A stretch of 8,045 bases of DNA from PUPG01 sp031323845 (lineage in GTDB: Bacteria > Bacteroidota > Bacteroidia > Bacteroidales > UBA7960), in NCBI GenBank assembly GCA_031323845.1, contig JAVIYP010000089.1:1-8045 (forward strand). Reading direction: 5' to 3'. Below the pieces are notes generated by a model, which made no database searches, was not told where the DNA came from, and saw nothing but the letters and a program-made list of their open reading frames with translations. Both the position numbers and the translations under genes were made by a program. Of the stretch, positions 1 through 5,301 are shown in pieces (the stretch's first letter is position 1; each line of letters opens with the position of its first letter).

Positions 1-423
1 GGAGACAAGGGAGAGCTGGCCGAGGACTTGCGTGAGGTGTTCCGCACGGGCGACAGGAACTATACCCCGGAGCTTTCCTGGTCGGCCTGGCAGTCTATGT
101 GTGATAAGTGGGGTCAGAACTATCGAAGCATTAAAAGGATGCGGGACGATCCCACCTACAGGTATTATTTCACGTACTTGAACTATCATCACAGGATCCA
201 GGCAATGATCTATACCACCAACTGGATTGAACGCTTGCAGCGTGATTTCCGCAGGGTTTTGCGAATGCGCAGTGCGATGCCCAGTGATGAATCGGTTATA
301 GTGCTGATGGCCAAAACAGCGATGGATAAAACAGCATACAGGCGGGAATTGCCCGCTATTGACTGGGACAAAAAACTGTTCCCTGACGATCAACCAGATT
401 TGCTGAGTTTGTTAAACAATTAG
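1..423 (+). CDS. IS256-family transposase, C-terminal part (5' end outside window)
   Basis: This is the C-terminal part (about 140 codons) of a DDE transposase of the IS256/mutator family, which cuts and pastes its own insertion sequence. The reading frame is open from base 1, so the gene begins upstream of the window; a TTG at 28 is not the real start. The diagnostic block is YTTNWIERLQRDFRRVLRMR, starting at base 211; the Glu encoded at 229-231 is expected to be the third acidic catalytic residue. The following M-S-x-E-S and M-A-K-T-A-M-D segments also fit the family C-terminus. The two catalytic Asp residues lie outside the window. The frame ends cleanly at TAG 421-423, at the family's usual C-terminal position, so nothing here suggests decay. 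Family assignment is confident; whether the element is intact cannot be judged. Confidence 0.93.
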   Translation, partial: GDKGELAEDLREVFRTGDRNYTPELSWSAWQSMCDKWGQNYRSIKRMRDDPTYRYYFTYLNYHHRIQAMIYTTNWIERLQRDFRRVLRMRSAMPSDESVIVLMAKTAMDKTAYRRELPAIDWDKKLFPDDQPDLLSLLNN

Positions 424-485
424 GAATAAAAAGAAAAATGCATAATTTTATCATGCAAACTTCAGGAAGAAGAAAACCTACCCAG

Positions 486-510
486 AGACACACTTTTTGT
501 AACACTACCC
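486..510. repeat. Probable right terminal inverted repeat of the IS256-family element
   Basis: About 60 bp after the transposase stop lies GACACACTTTTTGTAACACT followed by ACCC. Read outward-in on the minus strand it is GGGTAGTGTTACAAAAAGTG followed by TGTC, which resembles IS256-family ends. The exact boundary (509-511) is inferred, since the left end and target duplication are outside the window. The repeat contains the stop codon of the neighbouring response regulator gene. Confidence 0.55.
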
Positions 511-1257
511 CAGGTTAAGACGGCTGTAGAGCTCTTTTCGGTACAAACCTCCGATGGGCAGCACTTTCATCTTACCTTCTATGACCAGATCAGGATACTT
601 AATTGAGAAGATCTTGTTCAGGTTCACAATGAATGAGCGGTGGATGCGCACAAAGTCCTTGGACGGCAGAATGCGAACCATTTCCTTCATGGTGGTATGT
701 GTGGTATAGCTGTTGTCGGACGTGTTGATTACCACATAGTCTTTCAATGCTTCCACATAAAAGATATCATCAAAATTGATTTTGTTCAGACGATAATCTG
801 CCCTGACAAAGATGGAATCTTTCGACTCCTTGTTTTCGATGAGTGAGTGATACAAATCACGCTCCCTTCTGAGTTCTTCATCCTTCTCGTATTTGTAGAG
901 TGCCATTTCGATGGTCGTTTGCAACTCTTTGTCTTTGAAGGGCTTGATTATGTAGCCATAGGGTTCGGTGATCTTGGCTTTGTTTACCGTGTTGTCGTCA
1001 GCATAAGCCGTAAGGAAGATTACAGGAAGGTTGAAGCGCTCTTTAATGATCTTTGCAGTTTCAATGCCAGTCATTGATCCCTTCAGCATGATATCCATAA
1101 GAATCATATCGGGTCTGTTTTCCTCAACTTCTTTGATAGCTTTATCACCACTGTTGACCACTCCGGAAACGTTGTAGCCAAGTTTCTTCAGACTGTTCTG
1201 AATGTCCTTTGCTACGATGCTTTCGTCCTCGATGATAAGTATTTTTACCTTTGCCAT
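505..1257 (-). CDS. LytTR-family response regulator (REC + LytTR DNA-binding domains)
   Basis: A cytoplasmic two-component response regulator and probable transcription factor, 250 aa. Residues 4-120 form the receiver domain: acidic pair E10/D11, phospho-acceptor D55 in the MILMDIM strand, T83 in FLTAYAD, and K105 in the conserved IIKPF loop. A charged linker (about 121-148) leads to a LytTR domain (about 150-248), recognised by the F-Y-V-E-A-x-x-D-Y strand and the RIHRSFIVNLNKI block. LytTR proteins of this length usually bind paired direct repeats upstream of targets. No histidine kinase is visible; the side where a downstream partner would lie is occupied by the insertion sequence. The start at 1257 places the first beta strand four residues in, as usual; no Shine-Dalgarno is apparent. 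The last codon and stop (505-510) fall inside the presumed element end, so the native C-terminus may have been altered. Its targets are unknown. Confidence 0.95.
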   Translation of the reverse strand: MAKVKILIIEDESIVAKDIQNSLKKLGYNVSGVVNSGDKAIKEVEENRPDMILMDIMLKGSMTGIETAKIIKERFNLPVIFLTAYADDNTVNKAKITEPYGYIIKPFKDKELQTTIEMALYKYEKDEELRRERDLYHSLIENKESKDSIFVRADYRLNKINFDDIFYVEALKDYVVINTSDNSYTTHTTMKEMVRILPSKDFVRIHRSFIVNLNKIFSIKYPDLVIEGKMKVLPIGGLYRKELYSRLNLG

Positions 1258-1361
1258 GATTATGAGTTTTTTGGCTGTTTATTGAACTTAATTGATTTAC
1301 GAATACGTAACTAAATCGCTTTTCAGATGCTTTTATTTGTTCGTTTTCGTGTAATGGGTTT

Positions 1362-1391
1362 CAAATTTACAATATTTTTTCAATATATGAA
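1362..1391 (-). promoter_or_regulatory. Possible promoter of the response regulator gene
   Basis: On the minus strand TAAATTTG (1369-1362) matches the Bacteroidota -7 element TAnnTTTG. Nineteen bases upstream the -33 triplet is TTC rather than TTG. Transcription would start near 1355, giving a leader of about 100 nt. Weak, because only one element fits fully in an AT-rich stretch. Confidence 0.3.
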
Positions 1392-1761
1392 TGAATCCTC
1401 ACAATAATCATCCGGGAAAGGTCAGAATTAGGATTTCTTAAAAAACGCATATGAAATCAACAATTAAACATTATGAATATTGATATATAATATTTAAATA
1501 AATAGAAAATACATATTCATCAGGTTGTTTATACTGTTAGTAAAAAAACCGGGAAAAGCTTGACAATATGATTTATGAAGAATTATGAACATACTTTTAA
1601 CCAAAATTAAGGGATTAACCCCTTGAAATCAAGCGATATTTATAAATTATTAACAAATTGTTCACAAGCTACAATGTAGAAAACATGAGCCGTATGAACA
1701 CCCCCATAAAGCATATAAAATCTTAATATCGTGTTTGAAATTATTTATAAAATCCCTGTTT

Positions 1762-1769
1762 TAAATTTG
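1762..1769 (+). promoter_or_regulatory. Possible distal -7 element for rpiB-lutB
   Basis: TAAATTTG matches TAnnTTTG. The nearest TTG (1735-1737) is 24 bases upstream, longer than the usual 19-21. It would give a leader of about 200 nt covering the palindrome and the short aromatic-rich reading frame at 1898-1948. Confidence 0.25.
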
Positions 1770-1866
1770 CAGAATTCCAATTAATTGCTAAGCACGGGGA
1801 ATTTTGTTTATTCACGAAAAACATATCAAAAGTTATTAACAATTTTTACCGGTTTTTGAACGAATG

Positions 1867-1878
1867 TTTGTTAACAAA
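1867..1878. promoter_or_regulatory. 12-bp perfect palindrome, possible operator
   Basis: TTTGTTAACAAA is self-complementary over all 12 bases and lies about 105 bp upstream of the rpiB start. The core TTAACAA also occurs at 1650-1656 and 1836-1842. It could be a dimeric regulator site, but in AT-rich DNA a chance origin is possible. Confidence 0.25.
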
Positions 1879-1915
1879 ATACAGCCAGTCTTGAGAGATG
1901 AAATCCTTTTGGAAA

Positions 1916-1947
1916 TTCGGTCAGTTTAAAAAACTGATGTACTTTTG
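1916..1947 (+). promoter_or_regulatory. Possible proximal promoter of rpiB-lutB
   Basis: TACTTTTG (1940-1947) is a full match to the Bacteroidota -7 element TAnnTTTG. A TTC, not TTG, lies 21 bases upstream (1916-1918). Initiation near 1954 would leave a short leader containing the GGAG ribosome site. The spacer between the elements contains the perfect inverted repeat TCAGTTT/AAACTGA (1921-1927 and 1931-1937), which could be an operator. Confidence 0.4.
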
Positions 1948-1970
1948 ATCGGAGCATTCACGGGAAATAT

Positions 1971-1974
1971 GGAG
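1971..1974 (+). promoter_or_regulatory. Shine-Dalgarno of rpiB
   Basis: GGAG lies eight bases before the ATG at 1983. It is a clear ribosome site in a window where most genes have none, and it fixes the rpiB start. Confidence 0.65.
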
Positions 1975-1982
1975 AACATACT

Positions 1983-2420
1983 ATGAAAAAAAGGGGGACT
2001 ACCATAGGAATAGCCGGCGATCATGCGGGTTTTTCATTAAAAGGTGTTATAGTAAGGCATTTGGAGAATCAGGGTTTTTCGGTGAGGGATTACGGCACGT
2101 TCAGCGAAGAAAGCGTAGATTATCCGGATTTCATTCATCCCCTTGCGGAGGCTGTGGTTTCAGGAAGGCACGAAAAAGGCATCATTATCTGTGGCAGCGG
2201 TAACGGTGTAAGCATGACGGCTAACAAGCACGCCGGCATTAGGGCGGCGTTAAGCTGGATGCCTGAAATTGCACGCCTGGCCCGGGCACACAATGACGCC
2301 AATGTACTGGCATTGCCGGCCCGTTTCATTGACTTGCCGCAGGCCCTTGAAGTCGTTGATGTATTTTTAAACACCGCATTTGAAGGGGGAAGACATCTTA
2401 ACAGGATTAAAAAGATATAA
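1983..2420 (+). CDS. rpiB: Ribose-5-phosphate isomerase B (RpiB/LacAB family)
   Basis: A cytoplasmic sugar-phosphate isomerase interconverting ribose 5-phosphate and ribulose 5-phosphate in the non-oxidative pentose phosphate pathway. At 145 aa it has normal family length. The N-terminal IGIAGDHAGFSLK (residues 8-20) carries the D13-H14 substrate site. D47-Y48-P49 is the conserved DYP. C70 in IIICGSGNGVS is the proposed base, aligned with the catalytic Cys of E. coli RpiB. NKHAGIRA (81-88) and AHNDANVLALPAR (102-114) follow, with H103 as the ring-opening residue. GGRHLNRI (135-142) holds the phosphate-binding arginines R137 and R141. The start is supported by GGAG eight bases upstream. lutB follows after five bases, implying co-transcription. 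RpiB relatives can use allose 6-phosphate or related sugars; the Cys in the active site favours the Rpi type over LacA/LacB, but the substrate remains inferred. Confidence 0.95.
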   Translation: MKKRGTTIGIAGDHAGFSLKGVIVRHLENQGFSVRDYGTFSEESVDYPDFIHPLAEAVVSGRHEKGIIICGSGNGVSMTANKHAGIRAALSWMPEIARLARAHNDANVLALPARFIDLPQALEVVDVFLNTAFEGGRHLNRIKKI

Positions 2421-2425
2421 GCCTG

Positions 2426-3835
2426 ATGAGTGTAAAACAAGCATATACGGCCCATACAAGATTTTTGCGCGACAGTGAGCGTGTGGCTTTCGACAAAGCG
2501 CACCGGTCTACCATTGCCTTCAATATGAAACGCTATGACGAAGCCGTCGTCAACGGCAAGGCCCAGTTTCTTAATCTGGAAACAGCGCGCAAAAGGGCGG
2601 CCCTTCGCAAGTATTATGTGTTGGAAAACCTTGAAGACCATCTCAAAGCCTTCGAGCATCAATTTACATCGAGGGGTGGCCGGGTCATCTGGGCCCAGGA
2701 CGCTGAAGAAGCCAGGACGGCGATACTTCAGATCCTGGAGAAGCACTACATTAAATTCGCAGTTAAGTCGAAGTCTATGATCACCGAGGAGATAGGCTTA
2801 ACGGAATATCTTGAGAAAAACGGTGTGGAATGCCTTGAAACCGACCTTGGCGAATACATTGTACAGATTTCGGACGACAGGCCCTACCACATCGTAACGC
2901 CCGCCATGCATTTGTCTGCGCGCGATGTGGCCGGCATTTTTCACAAAAAGTTCGGGCTTTCTGAAGAAGCGAGCCCGGAAGAGATCACGGACTTTGTCAG
3001 AACCACGCTTCGTGAACGCTTTGCAGAGGCAAAAGCCGGCATTACCGGCGCCAATTTCCTGATATCCGGCGCGGGTGCTGTGGCTTTAACCGAGAACGAA
3101 GGCAATGGGCTGATGTCCGTTTCATCGCCAAAGATTCATATTGTTGTGGCGGGCATAGAAAAGATCGCCCAGGGACTGGAAGATCTTGCGTTGTTCTGGC
3201 CCCTGCTGGCGTCGCACGGTACCGGACAGATGATCAGCGCTTACAACAGCCTGATTTTCGGCCCCAGGAAGGCGGGAGAGTCTGACGGACCCGAGCATAT
3301 GTATGTGGTGCTTTTGGACAACGGCAGAAGCCGCCTGCTTGGAGCTACCCCACAACGCCGCAGCCTGGCCTGCATACGCTGTGGCGCCTGTCTGAATGCC
3401 TGTCCCGTTTACAGAAACATAGGCGGCCACGCCTATGGATCGGTTTACAGCGGCCCGATAGGCGCAGTGATCACACCTCACATGACTGGAAAAATAAAGG
3501 AGTACAAACACCTCTCCTTTGCATCAAGCCTTTGCGGAAAGTGCACAGAAGTATGTCCGGTCGGCATAGACCTTCACCATCAATTACTCTACAACCGCGC
3601 ACTCAGCCAGCGAATGAAGCTTTCAAGCCGTTTGGAACGGTTTTCAATTAAGGCATACAAAAGGATCATGACCAGCAGGAAGTGGCTCGACATGCCATCG
3701 CCAAAACTGAAAAATATCATCATAAGCCTGTTTCTTAGAAAATCATGGGGCAACAGACGCGTGTTGCCCAAAGCTGTGAGAAGTTTCAGGGACAGCTATG
3801 AGGAACACAACCCGAATCAAAGAAAAGGAGAATGA
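2426..3835 (+). CDS. lutB: LutB/YkgF-type iron-sulfur protein (LUD domain + two 4Fe-4S motifs)
   Basis: Probable iron-sulfur subunit of the LutABC-type L-lactate dehydrogenase that oxidises lactate to pyruvate and passes electrons to the respiratory chain. At 469 aa it is close to characterised LutB/YkgF (about 475-480). Residues 50-300 form the LUD domain, including the family segments V-K-S-K-S-M and A-G-I-T-G-A-N-F. A ferredoxin-like region follows: CxxCxxCxxxCP at C316, C319, C322 and C326, then the typical GGHAYGSVYSGPIGAV, then C370, C373 and C377 in CGKCTEVCPV. These motifs closely resemble the Bacillus LutB form. The C-terminus is full length. It starts five bases after rpiB without a good ribosome site, so translational coupling is likely. 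The expected neighbours lutA (CCG-domain) and lutC (short LUD protein) are absent from both flanks, so the electron-transfer partner is unknown. Confidence 0.93.
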   Translation: MSVKQAYTAHTRFLRDSERVAFDKAHRSTIAFNMKRYDEAVVNGKAQFLNLETARKRAALRKYYVLENLEDHLKAFEHQFTSRGGRVIWAQDAEEARTAILQILEKHYIKFAVKSKSMITEEIGLTEYLEKNGVECLETDLGEYIVQISDDRPYHIVTPAMHLSARDVAGIFHKKFGLSEEASPEEITDFVRTTLRERFAEAKAGITGANFLISGAGAVALTENEGNGLMSVSSPKIHIVVAGIEKIAQGLEDLALFWPLLASHGTGQMISAYNSLIFGPRKAGESDGPEHMYVVLLDNGRSRLLGATPQRRSLACIRCGACLNACPVYRNIGGHAYGSVYSGPIGAVITPHMTGKIKEYKHLSFASSLCGKCTEVCPVGIDLHHQLLYNRALSQRMKLSSRLERFSIKAYKRIMTSRKWLDMPSPKLKNIIISLFLRKSWGNRRVLPKAVRSFRDSYEEHNPNQRKGE

Positions 3836-3892
3836 GCGGTTGTCATGAGCGGCAAAAAACACAGCGCGACGGGCAAGACCCTGACCACTATA

Positions 3893-3926
3893 AAAAAGCC
3901 CGGAATGCAAAATATCCGGGCTTTTT
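3893..3926. terminator. Bidirectional intrinsic terminator between lutB and tRNA-Ala
   Basis: AAAAAGCCCGGA (3893-3904) pairs perfectly with TCCGGGCTTTTT (3915-3926): a 12-bp stem around a 10-nt loop. The A-tract/T-tract arrangement gives a GC-rich core followed by a U-run on either strand. It therefore can stop lutB transcripts rightward and tRNA transcripts leftward. Confidence 0.9.
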
Positions 3927-3929
3927 GTG

Positions 3930-4003
3930 TGGAGAATACCGGGCTCGAACCGGTGACCTCTTGACTGCCAGTCAAACGCTCTAGCCAACTGAGCTAATTC
4001 CCC
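3930..4003 (-). tRNA. tRNA-Ala (anticodon GGC)
   Basis: The minus strand folds into a complete 74-nt cloverleaf. It has a 7-bp acceptor stem (GGGGAAU with AUUCUCC), a 4-bp D stem (GCUC/GAGC), an anticodon stem UUUGA/UCAAG enclosing the loop CUGGCAG, a 5-nt variable loop, a T stem ACCGG/CCGGU with T loop UUCGAGC, and discriminator A73. The anticodon GGC reads GCC alanine codons. The third acceptor pair is the G3:U70 wobble, the main alanyl-tRNA synthetase identity element, which independently confirms the assignment. The 3' CCA is not encoded (the next bases are CAC), so it must be added enzymatically. The gene has its own promoter and terminator and is convergent with lutB. Confidence 0.97.
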
Positions 4004-4015
4004 GTTTTGGAAGTG

Positions 4016-4045
4016 CAAAGTTAATATCTTTTCTTATTTTGGCAA
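4016..4045 (-). promoter_or_regulatory. Consensus Bacteroidota promoter of tRNA-Ala
   Basis: On the minus strand TTG (4045-4043) is followed after exactly 19 bases by TAACTTTG (4023-4016), a perfect match to the phylum's TTG-N19-TAnnTTTG promoter. Initiation would fall near 4009, about six bases before the mature tRNA 5' end. This is the clearest phylum marker in the window. Confidence 0.85.
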
Positions 4046-4112
4046 AATAATGTTGTGAGAAAGGCCTGGCGGCAGGCATCCACCGTGACATTGCCGCCGT
4101 GGAGGAAAAACA

Positions 4113-4232
4113 ATGCACATAGGAAACCTGAGGCTGGAGGTTAGTCAGAAAACTATTGTTGAATCGTTTAATCGTTTAATCGTTTATTTGTTGAGGCCAC
4201 TCCGAAAAGTCGAAAAAAGCCACAGATTATGA
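4113..4232 (+). CDS. Doubtful small ORF (39 aa) with a strong Shine-Dalgarno
   Basis: ATG at 4113 is preceded seven bases upstream by GGAGG (4101-4105), stronger than the sites of most genes here. It opens a 39-codon frame ending at TGA 4230-4232. Residues 15-27 are encoded by the octamer repeat array, which argues against a conserved protein. The first residues, M-H-I-G-N-L-R-L-E, faintly recall the N-terminus of tRNA-dihydrouridine synthases, so a decayed gene start is conceivable, but ten residues are too few to claim it. No known domain is seen; it may simply be chance. Confidence 0.15.
   Translation: MHIGNLRLEVSQKTIVESFNRLIVYLLRPLRKVEKSHRL
4153..4192 (-). repeat. Octamer tandem array, minus orientation (AACGATTA family)
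   Basis: Five consecutive 8-bp units, read on the minus strand from 4192: AACAAATA, AACGATTA, AACGATTA, AACGATTC, AACAATAG. The same word family forms the plus-orientation array at 4490-4561. Including the outer bases to 4156, this array is an inverted repeat of 4514-4542, differing by one 8-bp unit and one substitution. Confidence 0.85.
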
Positions 4233-4381
4233 ACAAGGATTCACTTTAAAGGTCCTCACGAGCTCACTTCGTTCGGTTCACAGATTAAAATGCTGGCTAT
4301 TTTTTTAATTCCCTTATAATCATTAACATAGAGTTGGGTTAAAATAAATAATGATCAAATAAAAGTCCCAGGAGTAGACTC

Positions 4382-4406
4382 AAAAGTGAAAAGTGAAAAA
4401 TGAAAA
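4382..4406 (+). repeat. Heptamer array AAAAGTG
   Basis: Three consecutive 7-bp units, AAAAGTG, AAAAGTG and AAAAATG, followed by AAAA. They directly precede the GCTnTTG array, which has the same period. Confidence 0.7.
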
Positions 4407-4408
4407 CA

Positions 4409-4438
4409 GCTATTAGCTGTTGGCTCCTGGCTATTGGC
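4409..4438 (+). repeat. Heptamer array GCTnTTG
   Basis: Four consecutive 7-bp units, GCTATTA, GCTGTTG, GCTCCTG and GCTATTG, followed by GC. An inverted short copy lies at 4449-4464. Confidence 0.75.
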
Positions 4439-4448
4439 AGGTTATCAT

Positions 4449-4464
4449 GCTAAAAGCCAAAAGC
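4449..4464 (-). repeat. Short inverted copy of the GCTnTTG heptamer array
   Basis: On the minus strand the sequence reads GCTTTTG, GCTTTTA, GC: two units of the heptamer family seen at 4409-4438, in opposite orientation and ten bases away. Confidence 0.6.
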
Positions 4465-4489
4465 AGATTAAGTGAAATATCTACGGTTC

Positions 4490-4561
4490 AACAATTGAAC
4501 GATTAAACATTTAAACAAATAAACGATTAAACAATTCAACAATTAAACGATTAAACAATAA
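4490..4561 (+). repeat. Octamer tandem array, plus orientation (AACRATTA)
   Basis: Nine consecutive 8-bp units fill 72 bp: AACAATTG, AACGATTA, AACATTTA, AACAAATA, AACGATTA, AACAATTC, AACAATTA, AACGATTA, AACAATAA. The invariant AACGATTAAAC recurs at 4498, 4522 and 4546, exactly 24 bp (three units) apart, suggesting a higher-order unit. Confidence 0.88.
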
Positions 4562-4564
4562 CCT

Positions 4565-4612
4565 TACATCTGCACATCTGCACATCTGCACATTTTCACA
4601 TCTGCACATCTA
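4565..4612 (+). repeat. Octamer tandem array CACATCTG
   Basis: Six consecutive 8-bp units: TACATCTG, CACATCTG, CACATCTG, CACATTTT, CACATCTG, CACATCTA. It begins three bases after the AACRATTA array and ends 62 bases before the thpR start. Confidence 0.88.
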
Positions 4613-4674
4613 TTCAGTATCTCGGGCATCAACGCAAAACACAGAATACCAAACATCTAAGAAATTATAAACCC

Positions 4675-5250
4675 ATGAAGCCACAAAAGACAAATAGACT
4701 GTTTTGCGCCATACATGCCAGGCTGCCTGACGAAGCAAAAGAGATGATCCGGGAGTTTCGGGAAACACTCACCGGTGAGCGCATTCGCTGGGTGGACCCG
4801 GCCAGCATACACCTTACGCTCAAGTTTTTCGGCGACACCACAGAAAGCCGCCAGACCCTGATTGCTGAAGCCCTGGGCGCGGCGGCAGGTAAATCAGCCC
4901 GCTTTTCCTTTTATCTGCACGGATGCGGAAGTTTTGGCACACCCCGGGAGCCGCGTGTTTTATGGATTGGCGCGAGGGAGATCACCGGGCTTACAAGGCT
5001 TTACGGGGAAGTGAATGACTCGCTCATGCCGCTGGGCTATCAGCCCGACAGGCAGACCTTTGTTCCGCACCTCACGTTTGCACGCATCAAAGAGATAAAA
5101 AACCACACCCCGTTAAACACATTGCTGGACACATACAGCAACACTGTATTTGGAGCATGCCGGATTGAAAGTTTTTTCCTTTATGAAAGCATTCTTCGTC
5201 CGGAAGGCCCGGTTTATAAAACAGTTAACCGCTGGGAGCTGGGTGCCTGA
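4675..5250 (+). CDS. thpR: RNA 2',3'-cyclic phosphodiesterase (2H/LigT family)
   Basis: A cytoplasmic 2H-superfamily phosphoesterase, 191 aa, the usual length. ThpR/LigT enzymes hydrolyse RNA 2',3'-cyclic phosphate ends to 2'-phosphates and can reversibly ligate tRNA halves in vitro; the cellular substrate is generally unclear. The two catalytic HxT signatures are visible: H46-L-T48 in SIHLTLKFFGD and H132-L-T134 in VPHLTFARIK. They are separated by the expected pseudo-twofold spacing. The N-terminal R-L-F-C-A-I strand and the C-terminal FFLYESILRPEGPVY segment are also typical. No Shine-Dalgarno precedes the ATG at 4675, but this start places the first strand at residue 8, as in relatives. 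The upstream spacer is the repeat mosaic, with no recognisable promoter. The kinase gene follows after 51 bp on the same strand and may be co-transcribed. Confidence 0.93.
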   Translation: MKPQKTNRLFCAIHARLPDEAKEMIREFRETLTGERIRWVDPASIHLTLKFFGDTTESRQTLIAEALGAAAGKSARFSFYLHGCGSFGTPREPRVLWIGAREITGLTRLYGEVNDSLMPLGYQPDRQTFVPHLTFARIKEIKNHTPLNTLLDTYSNTVFGACRIESFFLYESILRPEGPVYKTVNRWELGA

Positions 5251-5301
5251 GGCTGTTCATGCACAAGAGACTATTATTGAAACCTTAAATTTTCACGTCC
5301 T

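Larger units (their letters stand above)
1258..1982. other. Divergent intergenic spacer, AT-rich, no convincing gene
   Basis: These 725 bp separate two divergent genes and contain no ORF that looks like a real protein. Visible structure includes TTATTAACAA at 1647-1656 and again at 1833-1842, a perfect 12-bp palindrome TTTGTTAACAAA at 1867-1878, two TAnnTTTG promoter-like boxes on the plus strand (1762-1769 and 1940-1947), and a perfect inverted repeat at 1921-1937. The length and palindromes suggest regulatory content, but no factor can be named. Confidence 0.5.
4046..4674. other. Gene-poor spacer built from a mosaic of short tandem-repeat arrays
   Basis: These 629 bp contain no convincing gene. 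They hold an inverted pair of octamer arrays (4153-4192 and 4490-4561), two heptamer arrays (4382-4406 and 4409-4438) with a short inverted copy (4449-4464), and another octamer array (4565-4612). A 9-bp word CACAGATTA is repeated at 4221-4229 and 4279-4287. GGCGGCA (4068-4074) and TGCCGCC (4092-4098) can form a 7-bp stem. No promoter for thpR is recognisable. Each array is listed separately. Confidence 0.8.

Noticed and set aside
439..457. Hairpin TGCAT/ATGCA after the transposase as a terminator
   Set aside because: The stem is only five AT-rich pairs and has no U-run.
1600..1890. Possible replication origin (AT-rich, TTGTTCACA and TTATTAACA resembling DnaA boxes)
   Set aside because: Only one sequence is near the DnaA-box consensus, no dnaA or origin-linked gene is near, and AT-rich spacers yield such matches by chance.
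2135..2746. Minus-strand 203-aa ORF opposite rpiB and lutB
   Set aside because: It is antisense to two well-supported genes and its translation shows no recognisable domain.
3832..3984. Small ORF overlapping the lutB stop (ATGA) that might be a lutC start
   Set aside because: It runs straight through the terminator and into the tRNA gene in antisense, shows no LUD-domain sequence, and the AAAGGAG is only one base from its ATG.
3743..4018. Minus-strand 91-aa ORF across the tRNA region
   Set aside because: Its N-terminal ELAQLARAFDWQSRGHRFEPG is a well-known artefact of translating a tRNA gene; the rest is antisense to lutB.
4261..4280. GAGCTC-centred palindrome as an operator
   Set aside because: Beyond the six-base core the flanks do not pair, so it is not a meaningful dyad.
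4490..4612. Possible CRISPR array
   Set aside because: Units are 7-8 bp and directly abutting, with no unique spacers and no cas genes.
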